From: Artemia franciscana
Taxonomy: Eukaryota; Arthropoda; Branchiopoda; Anostraca; Artemiidae
Assembly: GCF_032884065.1 (NCBI RefSeq)
Contig: NC_088875.1
Span: forward strand, 46,989,235-47,053,234
Length of the DNA stretch: 64,000 nucleotides
Reading direction: 5' to 3'
Shown here in pieces: positions 46,701 through 54,764 of this stretch (positions are counted from its first letter, which is position 1; each line of letters starts with the position of its first letter). The notes beneath the pieces are model-generated. The model was given only the letters and a program-made list of their open reading frames with translations. It was not told where the DNA came from and ran no database searches. Position numbers and translations under genes: made by a program.

Positions 46701-49042
46701 CATTCTAACGGAAATAAAAAGTTCTAGTGCCCTTTTAAGTGACCAAAAATTGGAGGGCACCTAGGCCCCCTCCCACGCTCATTTTTTCCCAAAGTCAATG
46801 GATCAAAATTTTGAGATAGCCATTTTGTTCAACATAGTCTTTGGAGATGACTTACTCCCCCACAGTCCTCAGGGGAGGAGCTGCAAGTTACAAACTTTGA
46901 CCAGTGTTTACATACAGTAATGGTTATTGGGAAATGTACAGACGTTTTTAAGGGGATTTTTTTGGTTGGGGGGATGAGGGGAGGAGGCTATGTGAGAGGA
47001 TCTTCCCTTGGAGGAATATGCTATGGAGAAAGAAAAATTCAATGAAGGGGGCGCAGGATTTTATAGCATTATTATAAAAAAAACAAAGAAAAAATAAATA
47101 TGAAAAGTTTTTTAACTGAAAGTAAGGAGCAGTATTAAAACTTAAAACAAACAGAGATTATTACGCATATAAGGGGTTCTTCTCCTCCTAAATACCTTGC
47201 TCTTTACGCTAAAGTATTTAAAGTTATTTCAACTATTTATTCTATGGCCTTTCTGATTCAGGGCTCATTCTTCAAGAATTGGGACAAAATTTAAGCTTTA
47301 GTATAAAGATCGAGGTATTAACGAGGGGACAAACCCCCTCATATACATAATAAAAATATACGAATATAGAAGTTCGTTATGTAAGTTAATTCTTAAGTTA
47401 TGTATATTTTTTACCAATAAAAACGTTTGTTAAAATTAAAAGTTGTAGTTGCCTTTTTAAGTAACCGAAAAATTGGAGGGCAACTAGGCCTCCCCCACCC
47501 CTTTTTTCTCAGAATCGTCTGATCAAGACTAAGAGAAAGCCATTTATCCCAAAAAAAAGAATTAATATGCAAATTTCATTTTAATAATTGATGTGTGGAG
47601 AGCCAAAATCAAACTTGAATTAATCCAAAAACTTTCAGAAATTAAATAAAAAAACTAGCTTTTTTAACTGAAAGTAAAGAGCGACATTAAAACTCAAAAC
47701 CAACAGAAATTACTCCGTGTATGAAAGGGGCTGTTCCCTTCTCAATGCCCAGAAATTACTCTGTGTATGAAAGGAGATGTTCCATTCTCAACGCTCCACT
47801 CTTTACACTAAAGTTTTTTACTGTTTAATGAAGTAGAATTGAGAGAAAGAGTCAATCTTTAGCGTAAAGAGTGGAGCGTTGAGGAGGGAACAGCCCCTTT
47901 CATACACAGAGTAGTTTCTGGGTGTTGAGAAGGGAACAGCCCCTTTCATACACGAAGTAATTTCTGCTGGTTTTAAGTTTTAATGTTGCTCCTTACTTTC
48001 AGTTAAAAAAGCTAGTTCTTTTTTATTTAATAATGTAAAAAGAACGGATCAATAAATAAAAAACAAAGAATTACACTGGTACTATTTATTGATTGAAGCT
48101 AGTCAGATTATTATTTTTTTTTTAAATATAGTTTTTTCTACAAAAAGTAATGAGCAGCATTAAAACTTAAAACAAAAAAAAATATTCTGTTTAGTAGGGG
48201 GGCTGCCTCATCCTCAAAGTTTTTTTAATGTGAATCTTTTTCAAATGTATTTACTCTTTTGTTTCAGGGGTCTTTCGTAAAAGATTGAGAAAAAATGTCA
48301 AACTTTTGCTTAAAGAGCAACAGAAGCATGTATCAGCAGAACAATATATCAGCTAAAGCTCATATACAAAATGTAAGAAAAAACGAGAAATCACACAAAC
48401 GCTGCACAAAAAAAAATAAAAATAAACAAAACTTACATAAACAAATCCAACGCTGTACTTCAATGAAAATTGTGCTATTTGGAACATCATAATAAAATAA
48501 TTATTAACTCGAAAAATGCCAAACAAGCTTTTTCCTCTTTAAAACTGAGTAGCTGTTAACTTTTTCATTAGAATAGCTTACTTCAGCAATGAAAATATTA
48601 AAAACATCAGAAAGATCATTTGTATTCAAAGATAGGATGGTCATTTGTATTAATAAATAAATATACCAAAGTCATACACATACCCATGTAGGAAGTCAAG
48701 TGGGACAGCAACCTCTATTCCTGGAGAGATAAAAACCAATATAGAGTGAAAAATAGTGTATGCTTCAAAATAGATAGCATATTTCTTTCAAATTATGCTT
48801 CCGTTTGCCCTTTCCTCCTGCAATCTTTTTTGCTACAAAAGCAAATTTACTGTCGGAAAATTATTCACATAAAACTATGATGTTTTTTCCAACAACTTAC
48901 ACAAAACAAAACGTGCTTGAAAATAACAATATAAGATCTAAGCTTACTCAAATATATTCTCTGAAATTTTATCTGCATCAATTTCAATCCAAGGACGCTG
49001 AGGACATGACATAAGTCTATCCAAATCCTTCAATATTCTTTT
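25122..49042 (-). CDS. UBE2W: Ubiquitin-conjugating enzyme E2 W-like gene, five coding exons (first short exon not found)
   Basis: The coding segments are 49042-48948, 41933-41831, 31241-31086, 27327-27252 and 25156-25122. Each is flanked by AG acceptor and GT donor, and the phases fit, giving 154 codons and a stop. The order is that of an E2 fold: N-terminal helix, beta-sheet core, HPH motif with active-site Cys in [15 protein letters not shown], helix [16 protein letters not shown] and a WVYHDD end. HPH in place of the usual HPN, and the Trp-His-Asp-Asp ending, are known UBE2W traits; the enzyme attaches ubiquitin to disordered N-termini of substrates. The Cys is residue 87 of the visible protein. 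In human UBE2W it is Cys91 by recall, so about five codons on an upstream exon are missing. Introns total about 23.5 kb and are packed with repeats. No polyadenylation signal was identified. Confidence 0.88.
25850..26580 (-). repeat. Interspersed repeat R1, copy H (rearranged, minus orientation)
   Basis: The foldback module (CCGCTCTTTACGCTAAAGT) at 25900-26200 is followed by reversed R1 5' sequence. The latter includes the complement of GTAACCGAAACTCC, GAGCAACACGGCTCAATAG and the ATTTTGATACC block. The middle of R1 is missing. It lies in the last UBE2W intron. Confidence 0.7.
26581..27064. other. Intron sequence, nothing recognised
   Basis: Long T and A runs (for example 26800-26813) with no supported feature. 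Confidence 0.4.
27065..27250. repeat. 71-bp tandem repeat at the exon D 5' splice site
   Basis: ACAAGTAATAATAGAATAG recurs at 27083, 27154 and 27225, a 71-bp period with about 2.6 copies. Each unit contains AATAGAAACTGAA twice. The last unit runs into the donor of UBE2W exon D (GTAAGTTTCTATTC on the minus strand). Confidence 0.9.
27252..27327 (-). CDS. UBE2W: UBE2W exon D
   Basis: This 76-nt exon follows acceptor TTTGATTCTAG and ends at donor GTAAGT. It starts in phase 0 with [14 protein letters not shown] and continues [11 protein letters not shown], matching human RRPPDNSFYV and PKKTKWWYH. The last base G opens an Asp codon finished by exon E. The donor is the edge of a 71-bp tandem repeat in the intron. 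Confidence 0.88.
27660..27925. repeat. Diverged direct repeat of about 75 bp
   Basis: CAAAAGCATTGTTATATTGATATA (27676 on) recurs as CAAAAGCATTGTTATAGAGATATA (27861 on) with similar flanks. The first copy is also flanked by ACCACCAAAA and TTTTGGTGGT, an inverted pair. Confidence 0.6.
28138..28330. repeat. (TA)n(GT)n(TA)n microsatellite
   Basis: Long TA runs are interrupted by GTGTGTGTGTGTGC (about 28196-28217) and by GTAGTAG (about 28292). The frames across it are artefacts. Confidence 0.97.
28447..30180 (+). repeat. Interspersed repeat R1, copy C (near full length)
   Basis: It begins CAGTTCGTGGTAACGAACTG and ends CGCTCCTTACTTTCA. Both foldback modules are present; the second (about 29885-30165) has arms of over 100 bp with few mismatches around a loop near 30015-30045. 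It is in the UBE2W intron between exons C and D. Confidence 0.85.
30181..31004. other. Intron sequence, nothing recognised
   Basis: Contains a G run (about 30841-30853). No other feature was supported. Confidence 0.4.
31086..31241 (-). CDS. UBE2W: UBE2W exon C: catalytic exon
   Basis: This is a 156-nt exon, phase 0 at both ends, with acceptor TTATTTTCAG and donor GTAATT. It carries [15 protein letters not shown] with the catalytic Cys, then [13 protein letters not shown] and [11 protein letters not shown]. These are nearly identical to UBE2W across animals and plants, and this exon alone identifies the family. The open frame runs past both splice sites (31005-31334), which hides the exon borders in a simple ORF scan. 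Confidence 0.95.
31242..32204. other. Intron sequence with internal duplications
   Basis: About 31260-31370 resembles 32096-32200 (TTGAATTAGTCAAGTAGAATTT-like blocks and AGACCAAA). About 31860-32060 resembles 32338-32530 (AGACTAGTNCTATATCAG, GATCAGAATCGCAACAT). The frames near 31400-31800 are not recognised. Confidence 0.5.
32205..32345 (+). mobile_element. Possible non-LTR retrotransposon 3' remnant
   Basis: The plus frame reads [19 protein letters not shown] then [10 protein letters not shown]. This resembles the common LINE ending in which a WN-L-P-I segment precedes a short F-K-L helix. It is a short and weak match only. Confidence 0.35.
32540..33930. other. Intron sequence; fragment of R1 right arm
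   Basis: About 33600-33670 matches the R1 right end (CGTTTTAAGTTTTAGTG...CCTTATTTTCAGTTGAAA). The frame at 32705-32959 has protein-like composition, but I recognise nothing. Confidence 0.4.
33930..34590 (-). mobile_element. RTE-like LINE fragment
   Basis: The minus strand is similar to the element at 61390-62425: the complements of GGCCCTAGAGGGCAGGCC, TTTGGCAATC, CATCCTTCACCC and ACTACCAAGGTAAGTGAA appear in the same order. It covers the C-terminal coding part of the LINE and has many stops. A small Helitron follows directly at 34591. Confidence 0.75.
34591..35283 (-). mobile_element. Small Helitron H4 (non-autonomous)
   Basis: 5' end A|TCTCTATATATAAAAATAAG at 35283, then TGACGTCA sites, the CCGGGACAC minisatellite (35160-34925), a decayed helicase end, a TA tract (34690-34728) and the GGGGGCGCTTCGCCCCC hairpin. 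The outermost hairpin and CTAG are missing, so the 3' end is truncated against the LINE. Confidence 0.8.
34925..35160 (-). repeat. CCGGGACAC minisatellite in Helitron H4
   Basis: The complement of the array at 9125-9445, with the same unit types (TGTCCCGGTCGTC, ATTTATATTCCCTGTG, TCTGTAATTTCTCTTTGAG). It keeps the same orientation relative to the Helitron ends. Confidence 0.85.
35284..36389. other. Intron sequence, nothing recognised
   Basis: Only a small symmetrical motif at 35761-35802 stands out: GCACTAGTGTG on both sides of ACAAGTTA-CA-TAACTTGT. Confidence 0.4.
36390..37691. repeat. Satellite 2, left block (about five monomers)
   Basis: Monomers of about 273-286 bp contain CCTCCTCTTTGCAGCA (near 36484, 36757, 37031, 37316 and 37602), AAGTTTTGTTAAATAAAATA, CAATATAAG and CACAACTACAATTCCACG. 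The array lies in the UBE2W intron between exons B and C. Frames across it are shadows. Confidence 0.93.
37692..39862. mobile_element. Unclassified 2.2-kb element inserted in satellite 2
   Basis: The left end is TATGGCACTTGGT followed by its complement ACCAAGTG (a terminal hairpin). Near the right end, ACAAGTGCCATAT (39834-39846) is the inverted counterpart. Inside are five or six diverged repeats of about 295 bp, each with GAAAAATTAGAAAAAATGAGG, ATCGGATCTCAATGAAATTTG, AGAGCTCTTATTTTAAAT and G-rich runs. No protein was seen. I cannot assign a class. Confidence 0.6.
39863..41615. repeat. Satellite 2, right block (about six monomers)
   Basis: The array continues with CCTCCTCTTTGCAGCA-type marks near 40050, 40327, 40611, 40886, 41158 and 41431 (periods 272-284). 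It resumes in the same phase of the monomer (the T-rich run after CAATATAAG), which shows the 2.2-kb element split one array. Confidence 0.93.
41616..42959. other. Sequence around UBE2W exon B, otherwise nothing recognised
   Basis: Apart from exon B there is only a small 10-bp hairpin near 42748 (TACAGCAATC and GATTGCTGTA). Confidence 0.4.
41831..41933 (-). CDS. UBE2W: UBE2W exon B: E2 core strands
   Basis: The acceptor is TTTTTTCTACTTCCAG and the donor is GTAAGT. The exon is 103 nt; its first base completes the Glu codon of exon A and it ends in phase 0. The peptide contains [12 protein letters not shown] and KYPFEAP, matching the GAPGTLYEGEKF and RYPFDSP blocks of UBE2W (a general E2 signature). 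It lies just beyond the end of the satellite 2 array. Confidence 0.9.
42960..44330 (-). repeat. Interspersed repeat R1, copy D (minus orientation)
   Basis: The 3' hairpin module (about 43005-43225) comes first in window order, then the reversed middle and the complement of TCATCGTATCGACC-AAGTGGTCC. It is truncated near the GCCAGAAGACCGATCAC block. Confidence 0.82.
44395..44870 (+). mobile_element. Decayed mariner-type transposase fragment
   Basis: The frame from 44431 reads [16 protein letters not shown] and [10 protein letters not shown], matching the second DNA-binding helix-turn-helix of mariner transposases (DRRVTIDEVA..., HDHLGFNKVCARW). In another frame downstream, [12 protein letters not shown] resembles the RIVTGDETWIHH catalytic block, with the DE pair lost. 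Stops and frameshifts make it a relic. Confidence 0.68.
44873..46055 (+). repeat. Interspersed repeat R1, copy E (two internal deletions)
   Basis: It starts CAGTTCATGGTAATGAACCG. Sequence between the GAGAAAATTTGC block and the CCTTTTTAAGTGACC block is missing, as is much of the stretch between the two foldback modules. It ends with a clean second module (about 45800-46020). Confidence 0.8.
46277..48020 (+). repeat. Interspersed repeat R1, copy F (near full length)
   Basis: It starts CAGTTCATGGTAACAAACTG and ends CTCCTTACTTTCAG. In its second foldback module (about 47670-47990) both arms carry an extra tip of about 45 bp. Confidence 0.85.
48021..48683. other. Intron sequence with decayed R1 arm
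   Basis: About 48140-48320 resembles an R1 left arm (AGTAATGAGCAGCATTAAAACT, CTTAAAGAGCAAC). Otherwise nothing was recognised. Confidence 0.4.
48684..48720 (-). other. 37-nt exon-like segment in the UBE2W A-B intron
   Basis: Bounded by a strong acceptor (TTTTTATCTCTCCAG) and donor (GTATGTG). Its length is not a multiple of three. If included between exons A and B it would place a TGA in frame after eight codons, whereas direct A-B joining is in frame. It is a cryptic or poison exon at best. Confidence 0.25.
48948..49042 (-). CDS. UBE2W: UBE2W exon A: N-terminal helix
   Basis: The acceptor is TTTTATTTTTAG and the donor is GTAAGC. The exon is 95 nt, phase 0 in and phase 2 out. It encodes the E2 helix [14 protein letters not shown] followed by a segment ending SENIF plus two bases of a Glu codon, completed by exon B. 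Human UBE2W has KRLQKELLAL at the same place. An in-frame TAG precedes the first codon, so a short upstream exon carrying the start codon is needed. ATG followed by GT occurs near 49084 and near 49811, but neither is convincing. Confidence 0.82.
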
Positions 49043-50199
49043 CTAAAAATAAAACGTTATTGTGTAATTAAACAATACAATGTTACCATTTGATATGCAG
49101 TACAACAAATACCAGTATATTTAATTTGCCAATATATGCTTATTAGCAAATTAAAACATTGGGAAAAAACGAGGATGAGTTCCTTTATGACCCCCCCCCC
49201 CCCATTTTTTTTTACTTGTATTATTTTTTTACAAAATTAAGAATATTTTTTAATTGGAAATGTAGTTCATATTATATTTGGAAGGAGAATTGAACAATAA
49301 AATCATATATGTCATATTATCCCTCTAATTTCTATGTTACATAATAATTCTGGTCTACCTACAACAACAAAGTCTCTTTGTTTTTCTGTTGTTTTTTTTT
49401 TCAAATTTGTTTTAAGAGCCAGTTGTTGATGCAAAATGGGTAAAAAAGAACCATGCAAAATAATGAATTATTCTTGTCTTACTTTTGTGATTTAGATTCT
49501 GTGTGACACCAGAATTTTATCAAAAGTCTTGTTTTGTTTGGTGAAATTGGCCTTATGAACCAGCTTTTTTTAAAAATAAGTACAAAAAATAACAAAAGCC
49601 AATAAAATCATCAAAATTTTTTATATACCCTAGGGCTATATACAGGCATTATATGATCAGGGGGGAGGGGTACAATTGCAGATAGTTTTGAGTAAAGAAT
49701 TGAGTGATAGATTTTTTGGCTATGTGGTTTCTATAGTATATTAAAACATTATCCACCTATTAGAGGAAGGAAGGTGGACAGCTGGGGTTTAATTGCAACA
49801 GCAGCAATTACCATTCCTAAAAAGAGAACAAAATTCTAGTATTCTTTTTTTGTTTGATGACTTCTGTGTTACACTGAAAATTTATCAAATACCTTGTATA
49901 TTGAATTCTTTTGTTTATTTGGTTTACTATTTTAACAACAGACCATGTGGAAAAAAGTGAGAAATGTAAATAATTTATCAAAAACTAATTGAGCTATTGT
50001 TTTTTTTTTTTTAGTTACTTTTTTTTATTAGTTGTCATTAAGAGTTCTGACTTTTCTAAGATTATGAAAAAGCAGAACTGAAGCACATGAAACTCAAGGT
50101 TAGAACTTAGAATGTGTTTTTGTTCCAAGATGGTAAAGAAAGGGACAATGGTACCTGTAGTAACTTTATAATAATTGTGTGGATCCTAGAAAACAAGTA
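49043..50199. other. Upstream of UBE2W exon A, no exon found
   Basis: The missing first UBE2W exon should be here or further right. Nothing convincing was found. A C run lies at about 49191-49203. Confidence 0.35.
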
Positions 50200-50690
50200 A
50201 ATTGTAAGTATGGAAACAAAAATCTGTTGTGTATATGGTCCCATTGTTAGTTCTCAGTTTCATTTGAATAGAGCCCATCTTGCAAGAATTTACAAGGGTG
50301 TTGTCCTGCCAGATATTCTGTATTTAGTACCATTTTACCCTATATTTAGTGTATCTGACCATCTTAGGATGAAATGTATTTTCTTCAAATTTGCTAAGTT
50401 TCTGTTGCAAGTTCCTCCATGGACCCACAACTCTTGTTTGATGAAAAAATATAGCTTGTCTGAGCTGTGTGCTAAGTTAGCTGAGCTGAATGTACACATG
50501 TGCAATAAGCAAAGCAGCCATGAATGGCAGAATGTTGTTTTTTTATGTGGAATTATTTTTGTTTGTATTTTAGAATGTAATTACAATATGTTGTTTCTTT
50601 CTTCTTGATTTCCTTTTTTTCAATGTACTCCATCACTTCATTATTTTGTATGATGGGTTATAAATCAATACATACATACAGTACATACAT
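50200..50690 (+). mobile_element. LINE 3' fragment (reverse transcriptase tail)
   Basis: A 132-codon frame (50210-50608) contains IYKGVVLPDILYLVPF, LRMKCIFFKFAKFLL and PPWTHNSCLMKKY. This is the usual layout of the C-terminal end of a CR1/L2-like non-LTR reverse transcriptase. The 3' tail ends in a CATACATACATA microsatellite (about 50670-50693), typical of such LINEs. The upstream RT domain is absent. Confidence 0.5.
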
Positions 50691-50693
50691 TAC

Positions 50694-53483
50694 CGGAAAA
50701 AGTTAATTAGTGATAATTTTTCTGCAAAGAGACAATTAACTTATTGGTATGAAGCATCAACTTTGCTATGAGCAGTTCTACTCTCAACCAACAACTATTA
50801 GAACATCACATAATTGAACAGTCCTAAAAAGTAAAAAATTCTCATAGATACTTAATTTCTTATCCAGGATGGGGTCTCTTTCCCCGAAATGTTTGTGACT
50901 TTACAAAAGTAACAAAATTCTATAAAAACCAATTTTAAAGCTTTTTAGTTTTTTTGTACCCCCCCCCCCCCCCCCTCCAAACTAAAATCGTAGCTAACGC
51001 CTAGGTGAAACTCGGTGCTAATAATTTTGTGTTTGTGTTTTTCTGTCACTTTCAAAAACGTTTTCATGAATAGTCTCTGTTAAAATCAATATTATTCAGA
51101 ACATTTTAACTTAAAAAAAGAGAGAAACTCAAGAGGATTAAATATAAACTTAGAACATTATTAAAATGTTCTTGTGAACACAGTTTTCAAACATATGAGC
51201 GTCAAATTTATAGCACTTAATAAACACGAATTGGTCATTTAAATAAAATAACTGACCCAAAAAGGGGAAACAACGTCTTCAAATATGCATCACCTTCATC
51301 AAGAATAATTTCAAGTCATATGCCTGTTAATCATCTGTATTATATATTTTTTGTCTGTTGTACAGCTCAATCGACAAATCCAAACAATGTTCGAATAATC
51401 ATAAGGGAAAAAATGAACTCTAAAATAAAGAAAAATCGGAGCGGTTCTAAAAGCTTTCCAACAAAATATAAAAAATGATGGAACTAACCCATTAGGACAA
51501 ACTGAGTTTAATTCATGGGTGTATTTTTTTTATTTTTTTTAATTACAACAATAAGAAGCTTTTTAAAAATTAATAAACGACTTTAGCGTAAGGAGTGAGA
51601 TGTTAAGGAGGGGACAGCCTCTTTCAAGTAAGAAATAATTTCTGTTCGCTTTAAGTGTTAATGTCAATTTAAGTTGAAAAATCTTCTTTTTTTAAATTTA
51701 ATTTCTTCCCTGAGATGACTACTCTCCCTTAAGCTCTTTGACGCCATATGGTTTTAACTGATTCTTGTTGAACTTTGAGGGAAAGATGATGGGGTGGGGC
51801 TCACCCAGTGACTATTATTTTTTATTTTAAATTTGGCACCTGCTACTGCGTATCGAGGTCTTTTTCACCATAATTGAATTCCTGATTTTTTCTAACTATA
51901 TTTTAAGATAAATACGGTTGTCTTAGCATTCACTATACTTAAAATTCAAGCAAAAAATTCAAACATTCAGATTTCATTATTACTGCCTTGGAACTTGAAT
52001 CACTGGTGTACTGAATTGCATGCTTAACACATCTTTATCAACTCTCTTATCTAGGAAGGTTATGATAATGTCATAAGTTTTGATGATTCTAGTTTAGCTA
52101 CTTTTCACTATCTTGGAAAGAGGTTAAGGTTAGGAAAATGAAACTTTCAGTAATGAATCCAGTGTCAAAAACATACTCTGGGATGGTATTGCAAAGCTAC
52201 TATATTAACCCTCTTCTGATTTCTATGTCTTAGAAATTTGCCTGCTTTACTTGATCTAATAAAATTTTGACAAAACAGCATTTTACCTTAATTTTCAGTT
52301 ATTAATTTCTTTTCCTCTGGTTTTAGTTCTGATAATAAAATTTCTTCTATTTGGGTAGAGTTTTATACCATACCAATGGTTTTTTTTTCTAAATTTAGGA
52401 AATGTATTTGTAGATCTTTTAATCCTCATAAATTAGGATTAAGCAAGGTTGTGAGGCTGAAATCAATTTTCTTGTGCTTCATATAAGCAGAAGATTTATT
52501 TTGCAAGGTTTCACTTTCAATAACACAAAGATTTTCAAGATCATCAAAGGTTGCTGCCCTCTATAGGGAGAAGAAGTGGAGATAGGTACTTCAAAATACC
52601 TTCTTAGGACTTACTTTAGTGTGCAGACCCATCCCTGAAAGTTTCTTTTTCATATCCTAACCTCTTTCAAAGACAGTGAAAAGTAGCTTAACTAGAACTT
52701 CAACTATGTTTTTCCTAGATTAGTGGCTAGGCTAAAAGACCAAGTGATTCAACATTGGTGGTGCTGGCAGAAGTGCTTTAACTAGGCTAGTTTATTTTCC
52801 AATAGAAGCAATAAAGAGTTTTGGTGATGAATATTATTTAAAGATATATTTACTACTTGAATATATTACAACTTGGATTCAGATAAAAGCTACCTGTTTA
52901 TTACCTTTGTGAAACTGGATGGATCTTAATTACAAGTTTGCCCACTAGCCTAGGCTATACGTATTTTGGGAATGGATTGGAACATTTTGTTTTAGGTGTG
53001 AAACTGCAAGGATTTTGAAAATCTAATGGGATGTACTGAATTTGAAAAGAACATTGCAAATGCATCAAGTGATGTATTCACTTTCTTCCAAGCTGAATTA
53101 TATCAATGTGAAGTCTATAAATTTACTATTTGGGCATCATGATAAATTAAAAAAAATATGAAAATAATGTAAGCCAAAACTAATTAAAACATTGTTAGGA
53201 AACATCAATAGGCTATATAAACACATAAAAGATTTCCAATTTATATAGGACAAATTATCTTATTGAGCTCTGAAGAATAACAGCCAGACAATCAATTGCA
53301 CTATGTGTCAATAGATAATTTTTAACATGGTTAAATAATTGTAGATTCTTATTGAAGGCAAAATAAACAATTTTCTAGTAAACTTATTGAACACAAGGAC
53401 AGTGCATATGAATGCCTTAGAAAATTCCATGCTGGAAATATTTTGAAATCTATGCCCATTTCGCGCTATCTATTTACTATTCA
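50694..53483. other. Mostly unrecognised sequence
   Basis: A C run lies at 50959-50976 and an R1 right-arm fragment at about 51580-51690 (TTTAGCGTAAGGAGTGAGATG). No gene was recognised. The first exon of UBE2W may be hidden here. Confidence 0.4.
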
Positions 53484-53488
53484 AAGTA

Positions 53489-53558
<70 letters not shown>
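53484..53558. repeat. (TA)n microsatellite next to a Helitron end
   Basis: About 75 bp of TA ending exactly at the CTAG 3' terminus of Helitron copy 2. Confidence 0.97.
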
Positions 53559-53559
<1 letters not shown>

Positions 53560-53563
53560 TAGC

Positions 53564-53594
53564 TGTTGGGGTGGCGCTTCGCGCCACCCCAACA
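53564..53594 (-). repeat. Helitron copy 2 3'-terminal hairpin
   Basis: TGTTGGGGTGGCGC and GCGCCACCCCAACA, three-base loop, perfect pairing, one base from CTAG. Confidence 0.95.
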
Positions 53595-53926
53595 CCTAGT
53601 TGGTGGGGCGCTTCGCGCCCCCCCAAGCCCCCCCGCGCGCGTAAGTCGTTACGCGCCATATTAGTTACGCGCCATATTAGTTACGCGCCATTGTAGTTGT
53701 GTCCCTGTGTCCCATTTGTGAATATAGATAGATTTATATATGTGTTTCAAACTACGTAAAAATTGCGAATATACAACATTCTTGGCTTTCCCATTGTCTG
53801 TCCATATACAAAGCCGTATGTACTAATAATGACGTCATATGCAAACGCTCTTTTTACAAACAAACAAACATGCATACACACAACTCGTTTTTATATAGAT
53901 AGATAGATAGATAGATACAATACAAA

Positions 53927-54429
53927 TTAACTACGTAAAACTTGTGAATATACTACAGTCTTCGCTGTCCCATTGTCTGTGCGTATAAATAGATTGTCAG
54001 GTTTACCGACCCTCAAAGATGCAACATACAATTGTACATTGGTAAAGCAATCTGTATTAAGATCTATACCGCATTTTTCTAGTGATTGCCCTTGAGCTTT
54101 GTTGATGGTGGTTGCAAATGCTAATCGAATTGGGAATTGCAATCTTTTAAATTGAAAAAAGCAGATCCGTTGGAATCATGGGAATGCGAGGAATAAGAAC
54201 AGCCTCACCCTCATAAGGCCCTGTCAAGATTGAGGCATCTATTAGGTTTTCCATTGTTTTTTTTTTTTTACAGCAAGTCGCGTGCCATTGCAAAGCTTTG
54301 GTGGGTTGATATTTCTTAAAGTATTATTGGTACGCCTATTTTTAGTTGTAGCAGGTGTGGTGGACACCCTGAAGGATCTATGGAATTTAAAAATTCAGAT
54401 GGATAATTAACCGCTTCATTTGGTTCCGA
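53927..54429 (-). pseudogene. Extra truncated copy of the Helitron helicase C-terminus
   Basis: This repeats the last part of the helicase ([30 protein letters not shown]) with more mutations than the adjacent copy at 54438, including ASLRVGKP for ACSRVGKP. Its upstream end breaks abruptly after TTTGGTTCCG into the 3' flank of the next copy, so it arose by tandem duplication or array formation. Confidence 0.85.
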
Positions 54430-54437
54430 AATACAAA

Positions 54438-54764
54438 TTAACTGCGTAAAACTTGCGAATATACAACATTCTTCGCTGTCCAATTCTCGCTGCATATAAA
54501 TAGATTGTCAGGTTTACCGACCCTCGAACATGCAACGTACAATTGTCCATGGGAAAAACAATCAGTATTAAGATCAATACCACATTTTTCTAATGATTGA
54601 CCTTGAGCTTTGTTAATGGTGATTGCAAATGCTAATCGAATTGGGAATTGCAATCTTTTAAATTGAAAAGGCAGATCTGTTGGAATCATGGGAATGCGAG
54701 GAATAAGAACAGCCTCACCCTCAAAAGGCCCTGTCAGGATTGTGGCCTCTATTAGGTTTTCCAC
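54438..54764 (-). pseudogene. Helitron copy 2 helicase, C-terminal part after a frameshift
   Basis: It continues the helicase in a second frame from MENLIEATILTGPF to VVYSQVLRS. It retains the 19-residue block (EGEAVLIPRIPMIPTDLPF) missing from H1. The break upstream is one extra T in a T9 run (H1 has T8). Confidence 0.88.

Noticed and set aside
49811..49820. ATG directly before GT as first UBE2W exon (also near 49084)
   Set aside because: A bare ATG before GT is too common to support. The site near 49084 would leave an intron of only about 40 bases.
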